Shown here in pieces: positions 8,835 through 17,481 of a DNA stretch of 64,000 nucleotides. The stretch spans positions 62,001 through 126,000 of the forward strand of contig NZ_CDDH01000069.1 of NCBI RefSeq assembly GCF_000819725.1, read 5' to 3'. A program made the translations under genes and the position numbers. The first letter of the stretch is position 1. Every line of letters begins with the position of its first letter. The notes beneath the pieces were generated by a model, which worked only from the letters and a program-made list of their open reading frames with translations, had not been told where the DNA came from and ran no database searches. This stretch comes from Aeromonas australiensis. GTDB lineage: Bacteria; Pseudomonadota; Gammaproteobacteria; Enterobacterales; Aeromonadaceae.

Positions 8835-10535
8835 ATGATGACAGACACCCTGTTGGCCCTGGTGGCCTTCTCGCCGATCGTGGTGGCCGCCGTGCTGCTG
8901 GTCGGCCTCAACTGGCCCGCCAAGCGCGCCATGCCCATCGCCTTTATCCTGACTGTATTCATCGCCCTGTGGGGCTGGCAGATGAGCCCGACCCGGGTGC
9001 TCGCCTCCAGCCTGCAGGGGCTCATCATCACGGTGACCGTGCTGTGGATAGTGTTCGGCGCCATCCTGATGCTCAACACTCTCAAACACACAGGTGCCAT
9101 CACCGCCATTCGCGGCGGTTTCACCAACATCTCGCCGGACCGGCGCATCCAGGCCATCATTATCGCCTGGTGCTTCGGCGCCTTTATCGAGGGGGCCTCG
9201 GGCTTTGGCACTCCGGCCGCCATCGCCGCCCCCCTGCTGGTGGCCATCGGCTTTCCGGCGCTCGCCGCCGTGCTGCTCGGCATGATGATCCAGTCCACCC
9301 CGGTCTCTTTCGGCGCGGTGGGCACCCCCATCCTGGTGGGCATCAACAAGGGACTCGACAGTCAGGCCATCGGCCAGACCTTGAGCGCCGGGGGCAGCAG
9401 CTGGGACATCTACCTGCAACAGGTGACTACCAACGTGGCCCTCATTCATGCCACCGTTGGCACCCTGATGCCGGTGCTGATGGTGATGATGCTGACCCGC
9501 TTCTTCGGCCGCCATCGCAGCTGGACCGAGGGGCTCGCCATCCTGCCGTTCGCGATTTTCGCCGGGCTCGCCTTCACCGTGCCCTATGCCCTGACCGGCA
9601 TGCTGCTCGGCCCCGAGTTCCCGTCCCTCATCGGCGGTCTGGTGGGGTTGGCCCTTGTGGTGACGGCGGCGCGAGCCGGTTTTCTGGTGCCGAAAACCAG
9701 CTGGGATTTCGCCCCCGAGAACGAGTGGCCCGCCGAGTGGCTGGGCGCCATCAAGCTGGATCTCAAGGAGGCCGCCGCCCGTCCCATGTCATTGCTGCTG
9801 GCCTGGTTCCCCTATGTGGCGCTGGCCCTCCTGCTGGTAGCGAGCCGGGTGAGCCCGGAGTTCAAGGCGAGCCTGTTGTCGGTCAGCCTGCCGTTTGCCG
9901 ACCTCTTGGGAGAGAAGGGTGTGAGCGCCTCCATTGAGCCGCTCTATTTGCCGGGTGGCCTCTTGGTATTTTGCGCCCTGGTGGCGACCCTGATCCAGTC
10001 CCGCTCCCTCGCCCCCTTTGGCAAGGCTATGGGAGAGTCCGGCCGCACCCTGATCGGCGCCGGTTTCGTGCTGATTTTCACCGTGCCCATGGTGCGCATC
10101 TTCATCAACTCCGGTGTGAACGGGGCGGATCTCGCCAGCATGCCGGTAACCACCGCCAACTTTGCCGCCGGGCTGGTGGGGGAGTTCTTCCCGGCGCTCA
10201 GCGCCACCATAGGCGCGCTGGGGGCCTTTATCGCCGGCTCCAACACGGTGTCGAACATGATGTTCAGTCAGTTCCAGTTCGAGGTAGCCCAGACCCTCGG
10301 CGTCTCCACCGCCGCCATGCTGGCGCTGCAGGCGGTGGGCGCGGCCGCCGGCAATATGATCGCCATCCACAACGTGGTGGCGGCGTCGGCCACCGTGGGG
10401 CTGCTCGGCCGTGAGGGGGCGACGCTGCGCAAGACGGCGCTACCGACCCTCTACTACCTGCTGGCTACCGGCCTTATCGGGCTGGCGATCATCTACAGCT
10501 TCCACGTCTCGGACGCCCTGCTGCAATTGAAGTAA
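8835..10535 (+). CDS. lldP: L-lactate permease
   Basis: LldP imports L- and D-lactate (and glycolate) with protons. The 566-aa protein is hydrophobic throughout, with about 12-14 membrane segments, and has the family motif [19 protein letters not shown] in its first third. A second family-typical stretch, [18 protein letters not shown], lies near the C-terminus. CAAGGA precedes the tandem ATGATG start. It heads an operon with the lactate dehydrogenase genes, 12 nt before lldE. Confidence 0.95.
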   Translation: MMTDTLLALVAFSPIVVAAVLLVGLNWPAKRAMPIAFILTVFIALWGWQMSPTRVLASSLQGLIITVTVLWIVFGAILMLNTLKHTGAITAIRGGFTNISPDRRIQAIIIAWCFGAFIEGASGFGTPAAIAAPLLVAIGFPALAAVLLGMMIQSTPVSFGAVGTPILVGINKGLDSQAIGQTLSAGGSSWDIYLQQVTTNVALIHATVGTLMPVLMVMMLTRFFGRHRSWTEGLAILPFAIFAGLAFTVPYALTGMLLGPEFPSLIGGLVGLALVVTAARAGFLVPKTSWDFAPENEWPAEWLGAIKLDLKEAAARPMSLLLAWFPYVALALLLVASRVSPEFKASLLSVSLPFADLLGEKGVSASIEPLYLPGGLLVFCALVATLIQSRSLAPFGKAMGESGRTLIGAGFVLIFTVPMVRIFINSGVNGADLASMPVTTANFAAGLVGEFFPALSATIGALGAFIAGSNTVSNMMFSQFQFEVAQTLGVSTAAMLALQAVGAAAGNMIAIHNVVAASATVGLLGREGATLRKTALPTLYYLLATGLIGLAIIYSFHVSDALLQLK

Positions 10536-10547
10536 GGAGAGCAAGTG

Positions 10548-11324
10548 ATGAAGGTAATGCGGGTCTATCCGGCCAAGCCGGCCGATGTCTATCTCTACGC
10601 CACCTGTCTGGTGGATCTGTTCGACCCAGTGGCTGGGCTTGATGCCATCGCCCTGATCGAGCGGGAAGGGATAAGGGTGCACTTTGTCGAGAAACAGACC
10701 TGCTGCGGGCAGCCGGCCTATACCTCGGGTCACGAGGAGGAGGCGCGCAAAGTGGCGCAAAGTCAGATGGCGCTCTTCCCCGAGCCTTGGCCGGTGGTGG
10801 TGCTCTCGGGCTCTTGCGGCGGCATGATGCACCACCACTATGGCCGTATCTTTCCGGGCAACCCCGAGGTGGCGGCGTTTTGTGAGCGGGTGTTCGAGCT
10901 GACCGAGTTTCTGGCCCAGATCTGCCGGGTACGCTGGCACGGGGTGGGAAGGGCGAGCATCGTCATGCACACCTCCTGCTCGGCCCGGCGCGAGATGCAG
11001 GTGCACACCACTGCGCGCAGCTTGCTGGGGCAGCTCGAGGGAGTCACCCTGAACGAGCAGGCCTACGAGAGCGAGTGCTGCGGCTTTGGCGGCACCTTCT
11101 CGGTGCGCCATCCCCACATCAGCCAAGCCATGGTGGAGGACAAGACCCGCCACCTGCTGGCCACCGGCGCCGACACCCTGGTGAGCGCGGACTGGGGGTG
11201 TCTTTTGAACATCAAGGGATCCCTGGCCTATCAGGGCAAGACACTGCCCACCATGCACCTGGCCAGCTTCCTGCTCGCCCACAGCAAGCCTTTGTCAGAA
11301 AAAGAGGAGGCCCATCATGAGTGA
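10548..11324 (+). CDS. lldE: L-lactate dehydrogenase complex subunit, Fe-S oxidoreductase LldE/LutA
   Basis: LldE is one of three subunits of the non-flavin L-lactate dehydrogenase complex (LldEFG/LutABC), which oxidises L-lactate to pyruvate. The 258-aa protein carries two cysteine-rich CCG domains: TCCGQPAYTSGHEEEA with SGSCGGMM in the first half, and HTSCSARR with SECCGFGGTFS in the second. These ligate iron-sulfur centres. AAGGAG lies upstream of the ATG at 10548, which I prefer to a GTG one codon earlier. The stop overlaps lldF by 8 bp. Confidence 0.92.
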   Translation: MKVMRVYPAKPADVYLYATCLVDLFDPVAGLDAIALIEREGIRVHFVEKQTCCGQPAYTSGHEEEARKVAQSQMALFPEPWPVVVLSGSCGGMMHHHYGRIFPGNPEVAAFCERVFELTEFLAQICRVRWHGVGRASIVMHTSCSARREMQVHTTARSLLGQLEGVTLNEQAYESECCGFGGTFSVRHPHISQAMVEDKTRHLLATGADTLVSADWGCLLNIKGSLAYQGKTLPTMHLASFLLAHSKPLSEKEEAHHE

Positions 11325-12753
11325 GCACGCCAAGTATTCGCCGCGCCGCTTCCATCCCCAGGCCGAGGCGGCCCTGGGCGACCCCGTGCTGCGCCAGAAT
11401 TTTCGCGGCGCCATGGATTACCTGCGTGGCAAGCGCCGCGATGCCTTCGCCGACCCGCAGGAAGAAGCGGCGGTGCGCGATGCGGCGGAGCACATTCGCC
11501 AGCGCTGCCTCTCGCGTCTGCCCGATCTTTTGGCGCAGCTCGAAACCAACTGCGAGCGTAACGGCATCCGGGTGCACTGGGCCCAGACGCCGGCTGAGGC
11601 CAACGCCATCATCCTCGGCATCGCCCAGCAACATGGGGTGAGCAGCATCGTCAAAGGCAAGTCCATGGTGAGCGAGGAGGTAGGCTTCAACCACGAGATG
11701 GCGCGCCACGGTATCCGCTGCCTTGAGAGCGACATGGGGGAGTTTATTGTCCAGCTCGATGGCGACACCCCGTCCCACATCATCATGCCCGCCATCCACA
11801 AGAACAAGCAGGAGGTGAGCGACACCTTCGCCGACAATCTGGCTGATTTCACCCCCACCACCGACGTGGACGCCCTGATCCAGACCGGGCGGCGGGCCCT
11901 GCGTGAAGAGTTTCGCCGCGCCGGCATGGGGCTGTCGGGGGTCAACTTCGCGGTGGCCGAGACCGGCAGCCTGTGTCTGGTGGAGAACGAGGGCAACGGG
12001 CGCATGTGCACCACGGTGCCGAAAATCCATGTGGCCATCACCGGCATCGAGAAGGTGGTGGAGTTCCTATCCGACGTGCCGCCCCTTTACAGCGCCCTGA
12101 CCCGCTCGGCCACCGGCCAGGCCATCACCACCTACTTCAACGTCATCAGCGGCCCGCGCCGGGCAGGGGAGTTGGACGGCCCGGACGAGGTGCACCTGGT
12201 ATTGCTCGACAACGGCCGCAGCCAGGCTTACCGGGATGAGGAGCTGCGCAAGACCTTGCAGTGCATCCGCTGCGGCGCCTGCATGAACCACTGCCCGGTC
12301 TATACCCGCATCGGCGGCCACGCCTACGGCACCATCTACCCGGGGCCCATCGGCAAAATCATCTCCCCCCACCTGCTGGGGCTGGAAAGCACGAGCGATC
12401 TGGTGACGGCCTCGAGCCTGTGCGGTGCCTGCGGCGAGGTGTGCCCGGTGCGCATCCCCATTCCCGACCTGTTGCAGCGCCTGCGCCGGGAGGCCAAACA
12501 TGACGCACTGCCCGGCCACGAACCGCTGGCGGGGCAGGGAGCGGCCAAGAGCCGGCTCGAGACCCTTGCCATGCAAGGCTTTGCCTTTGCCGCCACCCAC
12601 CCGCGCCTCTACCACGCCGCGACCGGTGTGGCCGGTCGCCTGCGGGGGCTGATGCCCAAACATCTGGGTCCCTGGACCCAGTGCCGTGAAGCCCCCAAAC
12701 CCGCCCCCCAGAGCCTGCACGCCCTGCTGCGCCAGAAGAAGAAGGAGTCCTGA
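11317..12753 (+). CDS. lldF: L-lactate dehydrogenase complex subunit, Fe-S protein LldF/LutB
   Basis: The 478-aa subunit combines an N-terminal LUD domain with a C-terminal ferredoxin-like domain. Two 4Fe-4S motifs are visible: CIRCGACMNHCPVY and CGACGEVCPV. GVNFAVAETGSLCLVENEGN and the following IEKVV are typical of LutB/YkgF proteins. It overlaps lldE by 8 bp and is followed at 1 nt by lldG, so the three subunits are coupled. Confidence 0.93.
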   Translation: MSEHAKYSPRRFHPQAEAALGDPVLRQNFRGAMDYLRGKRRDAFADPQEEAAVRDAAEHIRQRCLSRLPDLLAQLETNCERNGIRVHWAQTPAEANAIILGIAQQHGVSSIVKGKSMVSEEVGFNHEMARHGIRCLESDMGEFIVQLDGDTPSHIIMPAIHKNKQEVSDTFADNLADFTPTTDVDALIQTGRRALREEFRRAGMGLSGVNFAVAETGSLCLVENEGNGRMCTTVPKIHVAITGIEKVVEFLSDVPPLYSALTRSATGQAITTYFNVISGPRRAGELDGPDEVHLVLLDNGRSQAYRDEELRKTLQCIRCGACMNHCPVYTRIGGHAYGTIYPGPIGKIISPHLLGLESTSDLVTASSLCGACGEVCPVRIPIPDLLQRLRREAKHDALPGHEPLAGQGAAKSRLETLAMQGFAFAATHPRLYHAATGVAGRLRGLMPKHLGPWTQCREAPKPAPQSLHALLRQKKKES

Positions 12754-12754
12754 G

Positions 12755-13399
12755 ATGTCGAGCAAAGAGGCTATCTTGAACCGCCTGCGCGGCGCCGCCA
12801 CCCCCATGGCCCACGCCCCCCATGGCTGGCAACCCTGGCGCGGGGAGGATGAACAGGCGCGTCGCGAGCGCTTTGTTGGCATGATCACCGCCAGCCACGC
12901 CGAGATCCTCACCGTCAAGGAGGCAACCCTTGCCCGGGATCTGACCGCCTGGCTGGATGAAGAAGGCGTGACGAGTCTGGCCTGTGGCCAGGGCGGCCGT
13001 TGGCAGGAAGCGGTCGCGGCCGCCTGTGCCGGGCGATCTGTGCTGACCCCGGCGGGGGAGTTCGCCGGCTGGAAAGACGATCTGTTTGACGTTTGTCAGG
13101 CGGGCATCACCCACTGCGCGGGGGCCATCGCTGACACCGGCACCCTGGTGTTGCTGCCCGATAGCGGCGAGTCGCGTACCATTTCGCTTGTGCCCCCCTG
13201 CCATATCGCCCTGCTGGCGGCCTCCACCATCGCCGACAACCTGGCGGGGCTGGTGGCGGCCGGGCGCTGGCAGCAGGCCATGCCCACCAATCTGTTGCTG
13301 GTCTCCGGCCCCTCCAAGACCGCCGACATTCAGCAGACCCTGGCCTACGGTGCCCACGGCCCGAGCCGCCTCTTGGTAGTGCTGGTGGAGGATTGCTGA
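12755..13399 (+). CDS. lldG: L-lactate dehydrogenase complex subunit LldG/LutC
   Basis: The 214-aa protein has a single LUD (YkgG-type) domain with AGITHCAGAIADTGTLVLLP and PCHIALL. It starts at the ATG at 12755, 1 nt past the lldF stop and after AAGGAG; upstream in-frame codons lie within lldF and are not used. It lacks iron-sulfur motifs, as expected for LutC. It completes the LldEFG complex. Confidence 0.92.
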   Translation: MSSKEAILNRLRGAATPMAHAPHGWQPWRGEDEQARRERFVGMITASHAEILTVKEATLARDLTAWLDEEGVTSLACGQGGRWQEAVAAACAGRSVLTPAGEFAGWKDDLFDVCQAGITHCAGAIADTGTLVLLPDSGESRTISLVPPCHIALLAASTIADNLAGLVAAGRWQQAMPTNLLLVSGPSKTADIQQTLAYGAHGPSRLLVVLVEDC

Positions 13400-16191
13400 T
13401 GCTTTGGAACCAGTTTGATGCCGCCGTGCTCTCGCACATCCCGCCGGAGCGGCTGGTGAGCGACCCGGATCTTCGGCTGGCCCACGGCACGGACGCCAGC
13501 TTCTACCGGCTGGTGCCCGAGCGCATTGTGCGCCTCGACTCTTTGGATGAAGTGCGCTTCGTGCTGGGGGTGTGCCGCGAATTGGGTCTGCCGTGCACCT
13601 TTCGCGCCGCCGGCACCAGCCTCTCGGGTCAGGCCCTGAGCGATTCGGTGCTCATCACCCTGACCGACAGCTGGCGCGGCCACCGCATTCTGGACGAGGG
13701 CGCCCGCATCGCCCTGCAACCCGGGGTGATCGGCGCCGATGCCAACCGCTATCTGGCGCCTCTGGGCCGCAAGATTGGGCCGGATCCCGCCTCCATCAAC
13801 GCTTGCAAGCTGGGCGGCATCGCCGCCAACAACGCGAGCGGCATGTGCTGCGGCACCGCCCATAACAGCTATCACACATTGCACGCCATGACCTTGCTGC
13901 TGGCCGATGGCACCGTGCTGGAGAGCGGCGATCCCCAGAGCCGCGCCGCCTTGGCGGCCAGGCGCCCGGAGCTGCTCTCGGGGCTCGCCGCCTTGCGCGC
14001 CGAGGTGCTGGCGAACGCCGAGCTTGCTGCCAAAATTCGCCACAAGTACCGGCTCAAGAACACCACCGGCTACGCCATCAATGCCCTGCTCGATCATGAG
14101 GACCCCGTCGATATCCTCACCCACCTGATGATTGGCTCGGAGGGAACCCTCGGCTTTATCGCCGAGGTGGTGCTCGACACCGTGCCCGAATACCCCCACA
14201 AGGCCTCGGCCCTGCTGGTGTTTCGGGACGCCGAGCAGGCGTGTCTGGCCACCTCGCGCCTGAAAAGTGCGCCGGTGGCGGCGGTGGAGCTGATGGATGG
14301 ACGATCCCTTCGCTCGGTTGCGGGCAAGCCCGGCCTGCCGGACTTTATCAAGGCGCTGGATTTAACCGCCTGCGCCCTGCTGATCGAGGTGCATGGGGCA
14401 TCGAAAGAGGAGCTGGTCGATCGCTGCGAGCAGGTGACGGCAATGGCGGCCGAGTTCGCTCAGGTCGCCTCTGTGCCTTTTACTACCGACAGCGCCGGGC
14501 TCTGGGCCATTCGCAAGGGGCTCTTCCCGGCGGTGGGGGCGGTGCGTACCACAGGCACCACCGTCATCATCGAGGATGTCGCCTTTCCCATCGAGCGCCT
14601 GGCGGAGGGGGTGGCGGGGCTGCAGCAACTGTTCGACAAGTTTGAGTATCACGAGGCCATCATCTTTGGCCACGCGCTGGAGGGGAACCTGCACTTCGTC
14701 TTTACCCAGGGGTTCGATGATCCGGCCCAGGTGGCCCGCTACGGCGCCTTTATGGATGCGGTAGCCGAGCTGGTCGCCGTGCGCTTTGGCGGGTCCCTCA
14801 AGGCCGAGCACGGCACCGGCCGCAACATGGCCCCCTATGTGGAGCTGGAATGGGGGCCGGAGGGGATGGCGCTGATGCGGCGCATCAAGACGCTGCTGGA
14901 CCCGGACGGCCTGCTCAATCCCGGCGTCATCATCAACGACGACCCCAAGGCCCACCTGGCACACCTCAAGCCCATGCCGGCGAGCGATGCCATCGTGGAC
15001 CCCTGTATCGAGTGCGGCTTTTGCGAGGCGGTCTGCCCCTCGCGCACCCTGTCGCTCTCGCCACGCCAGCGCATCGTGCTCTATCGCGAACTGGCCCGTC
15101 GCAATCGTGCCGATGAGCCCTCCAACCAGCTGGCCCGGCTGTTTGACTATCAGGGCATCGACACCTGCGCAGCGACCGGGCTCTGCGCCGATCGCTGTCC
15201 GGTCGGCATCAACACCGGCAGCCTTATCAAGAAGTTGCGCAGCGAAAAGTACCAGCGCTTCGTGCCCATCGCCCGCTGGAGCGCCGATCACTTCGCCGGC
15301 GTTACCCGCACAGCCCGCAGTGCGCTGGGCCTCAAAGCCATTGCCGGCAAGGTGTTGGGAGACAAGGCGCTGGCAGGATTGGTTAAAGGGGTTCGCCATC
15401 TGAGCAGCCAGCGCACACCAGCCTGGCTGCCGACCCTGCCGGGGCCGAGCCGCTACCAGTGGCCGCCAGGGGAGGGGAGCAATGACGGTTCACGCGAGCG
15501 CGCTGTGGTCTATCTGCCGTCGTGCGCCAGCCGGGTATTTGGCCAGCAGGAGGAGGCCCCGTCACTGCCGGATGTGGTGCAATCCCTGCTCAGGAAGGCG
15601 GGCTGCCGGGTCATAGTGCCGGCGAGCGTTGAGGGGCTCTGCTGCGGCATGCCCTATGACAGCAAGGGGATGAGCGAGGTGGCACAGGCCAAGCGTAATG
15701 AGCTGGCCGAGGCCCTGTGGCAGGCAAGCGAGCAGGGGCGCTGGCCCGTGCTGCTCGACACCAGCCCCTGCGTGCAGCGGCTGCTTTCAGGGGCACTCGG
15801 CAAGGGCCTTCGGGTGTTTGAGCCCGCTGCCTTTGTGCTGGAACACCTGCTGCCCCACCTTGAGCTGACACCCATCGATGAGACAGTGATGCTCCATATC
15901 ACCTGCAGCAGCCGGCGCATGGGGTTGGGGGATAAGATGCTGGCGGTGGCCCGCACCTGTGCCCGCGAGGTGATAGTTCCCGAGCATATCCAGTGCTGCG
16001 GCTTTGCCGGTGACAAGGGGCTGATGACCCCGGAGCTTAACGCCGCCGCGCTCGCCAGCCTGCCCGCCCAGGTGCCCAGGGATTGCCGTCAGGGTTTTAG
16101 CAATAGCCGTACCTGCGAAATGGGGCTCAGCCAGCACGCGGGCATTCCCTATCACAGCATTCTGTATCTGGTGGATCTGGCAGCGAAATAG
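13399..16191 (+). CDS. dld: FAD/Fe-S D-lactate dehydrogenase
   Basis: This 930-aa protein fuses an FAD-linked oxidase to iron-sulfur domains. The FAD-binding domain shows FRAAGTSLSGQAL and the glycine-rich KLGGIAANNASGMCCGT; the FAD-oxidase C domain ends with AEHGTGRNMAPYVE. Two ferredoxin motifs follow (CIECGFCEAVCPSR, CAATGLCADRCPVG), then a CCG region with LCCGMPYDSKG and QCCGFAGDKG. This is the architecture of the quinone-linked D-lactate dehydrogenase found with lldP and lldEFG in Shewanella. The ATG shares one base with the lldG stop. With LldEFG, the operon can use both lactate isomers. Confidence 0.9.
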   Translation: MLWNQFDAAVLSHIPPERLVSDPDLRLAHGTDASFYRLVPERIVRLDSLDEVRFVLGVCRELGLPCTFRAAGTSLSGQALSDSVLITLTDSWRGHRILDEGARIALQPGVIGADANRYLAPLGRKIGPDPASINACKLGGIAANNASGMCCGTAHNSYHTLHAMTLLLADGTVLESGDPQSRAALAARRPELLSGLAALRAEVLANAELAAKIRHKYRLKNTTGYAINALLDHEDPVDILTHLMIGSEGTLGFIAEVVLDTVPEYPHKASALLVFRDAEQACLATSRLKSAPVAAVELMDGRSLRSVAGKPGLPDFIKALDLTACALLIEVHGASKEELVDRCEQVTAMAAEFAQVASVPFTTDSAGLWAIRKGLFPAVGAVRTTGTTVIIEDVAFPIERLAEGVAGLQQLFDKFEYHEAIIFGHALEGNLHFVFTQGFDDPAQVARYGAFMDAVAELVAVRFGGSLKAEHGTGRNMAPYVELEWGPEGMALMRRIKTLLDPDGLLNPGVIINDDPKAHLAHLKPMPASDAIVDPCIECGFCEAVCPSRTLSLSPRQRIVLYRELARRNRADEPSNQLARLFDYQGIDTCAATGLCADRCPVGINTGSLIKKLRSEKYQRFVPIARWSADHFAGVTRTARSALGLKAIAGKVLGDKALAGLVKGVRHLSSQRTPAWLPTLPGPSRYQWPPGEGSNDGSRERAVVYLPSCASRVFGQQEEAPSLPDVVQSLLRKAGCRVIVPASVEGLCCGMPYDSKGMSEVAQAKRNELAEALWQASEQGRWPVLLDTSPCVQRLLSGALGKGLRVFEPAAFVLEHLLPHLELTPIDETVMLHITCSSRRMGLGDKMLAVARTCAREVIVPEHIQCCGFAGDKGLMTPELNAAALASLPAQVPRDCRQGFSNSRTCEMGLSQHAGIPYHSILYLVDLAAK

Positions 16192-16200
16192 GAAAACAAA

Positions 16201-16227
16201 AACGGCAGGATAAAAAATCCTGCCGTT
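16201..16227 (+). terminator. Terminator hairpin of the lld operon
   Basis: A perfect 11-bp stem (AACGGCAGGAT with ATCCTGCCGTT) and an A5 loop starts 9 nt after the dld stop. The following bases are GGTGG rather than a T run, so it may only partly terminate. Confidence 0.65.
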
Positions 16228-16361
16228 GGTGGAGGAGCCAAACGCCCGGGGCGTTATCCCCGGGAATGGTTGTGCGCGATTGTCAGAGCTTGCATAGAGA
16301 AAACGGATTATCCCATCCCTGCCGGATTGTGTGCGTCAAGCACCTGCCGGTGAACAGTTAC

Positions 16362-16755
16362 CGCGGGTGCTGGTGCAACTGGGCCGCCTTGGCCAGCACT
16401 TCCTGCCCTATATGTGGCTCTACCGGCTGTTTGCCTTCATCATCATGCCACGCCAGCACCATCAGGAGTTGCGCAACCTTTTTGTGCGCGAGTTGTGCGC
16501 GAGGCCCGCAAGCTCTGCCAGAAGGAGTTCAAACGCTGGTTCCGCCTTGCCACCGAGGTTAACCCGCTGATGCGTTATTTTCGCGAACGCTCCCTGCCCA
16601 TTCCCACCCTCTATGTAATGGGGGAGGAGGATCATATGTTTCTGGCACCTGTGCGCGAACAGGTGGCCCGCGATGCCAGCTCTTCGCTGGCGGTCATTGA
16701 GCAGTGCGGCCATGTCTGCAATGTGGAGCAGCCGGAGCAGTTTAATCGTCGTACG
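16362..16755 (+). pseudogene. Truncated, frameshifted second copy of the alpha/beta hydrolase
   Basis: This stretch is a close copy of about 7385-7768, covering roughly the middle to near the end of the alpha/beta hydrolase gene. The 5' third, including the nucleophile region, and the 3' end are missing. An 11-bp tandem duplication near 16485-16505 (a second TTGTGCGCGAG) shifts the frame. Nearly all other differences from the intact copy are synonymous (for example CGA CTC to CGC CTT, TAC TTC to TAT TTT), with only about two replacements. That pattern means the fragment diverged while it was still a working gene, so it looks like an allele from a related strain rather than a recent local duplicate. 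Confidence 0.85.
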
Positions 16756-16762
16756 CTCGCGA

Positions 16763-16806
16763 ATTCCGGCGAAGTTGAACAGCCATTCCGGCCAACGTGA
16801 ACATCC
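16763..16806 (+). repeat. Two 22-bp repeats, possible IS21-type terminal repeats
   Basis: ATTCCGG recurs at 16763 and 16785 in two 22-bp units that agree at most positions (both continue with a GAACA block). A weaker copy (ATCCCGT) appears at 16829, again on the 22-bp grid. Multiple 22-bp ATTCCGG-containing terminal repeats are a known feature of IS21-family ends. No transposase is present, so this would be a relic only. It begins 8 bp beyond the hydrolase fragment. Confidence 0.4.
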
Positions 16807-16972
16807 TAATCCTTAACGCGCTCACGTCATCCCGTTTCTAACCGACATTCCGCACCTGATTGCTTTTTCGGCGGCGATAGCTGCGCGTTCACAACAAATG
16901 ACAGCATTGAGGTGTTGGCAGTTGAGACACTTTCAGGGCTTTTGAGAAAGCTTTTAGACGAAACTGATATGG

Positions 16973-16998
16973 AAAAGGCCAGCATATGCTGGCCTTTT
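16973..16998. terminator. Bidirectional terminator after the immunity-like gene
   Basis: A perfect 26-bp palindrome (AAAAGGCCAGCAT and its complement) has T runs on both sides. On the minus strand it lies 60 bp beyond the stop of the 17059-17481 gene and would end the effector/immunity transcript. Confidence 0.8.
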
Positions 16999-17058
16999 TC
17001 ACAAGAAAATTACTTTTATGAAAATCGATTTTAAAGTTTAAAAGCCACAATTGAGCTA

Positions 17059-17481
17059 TCAGTCCGTGTGCTGTTTTTCTTTTAATCTATGACATTCATC
17101 AATTGATATGGAATAGACTTGATAAGAGTTCCAACGAGACACTCGCTTTAAATCTTGACACTCTACATAATATTCAGCTTTAGCATTTAACTTCATTTTT
17201 GTTGCAAAGGTTAAGGTCGGTGCTATAGCGAAAATAACAATCAAAACGCCGCGTTGAAAAAACTTATCTGGATTACCAACCTTTGCTACAGACATTAACA
17301 CATGAATTATTAATATCATGCCAACTAATGGAGCACAGTAAGAGGCCCAAATATTGGCAATACCACTAATCCGAAATGACTCAGCACTATTAGATAATGC
17401 TGCGTACAAATCCTCTGATACCTGTTCAAAACCGAACCAGATAAAAGCTGCTGCAATGATTAGTCTGACGAAATGGATCAT
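17059..17481 (-). CDS. Predicted membrane immunity protein for the adjacent PAAR effector
   Basis: The 140-aa protein has three hydrophobic segments (about residues 3-19, 47-66 and 77-94) and a C-terminal polar part with two cysteines (Cys109, Cys130) that may sit in the periplasm. Its ATG overlaps the stop of the PAAR gene (ATGA), so it is made right after it. Small multi-pass membrane proteins directly behind PAAR effectors are usually the immunity partners, protecting the inner membrane. It may belong to the DUF1240 group, but I am not certain. Base composition is clearly A/T-rich compared with neighbours. Function is inferred from position. Confidence 0.72.
   Translation of the reverse strand: MIHFVRLIIAAAFIWFGFEQVSEDLYAALSNSAESFRISGIANIWASYCAPLVGMILIIHVLMSVAKVGNPDKFFQRGVLIVIFAIAPTLTFATKMKLNAKAEYYVECQDLKRVSRWNSYQVYSISIDECHRLKEKQHTD

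Noticed and set aside
14362..15399. 345-codon frame antisense to dld
   Set aside because: It is a shadow of a gene whose flavin and iron-sulfur motifs are all on the plus strand.
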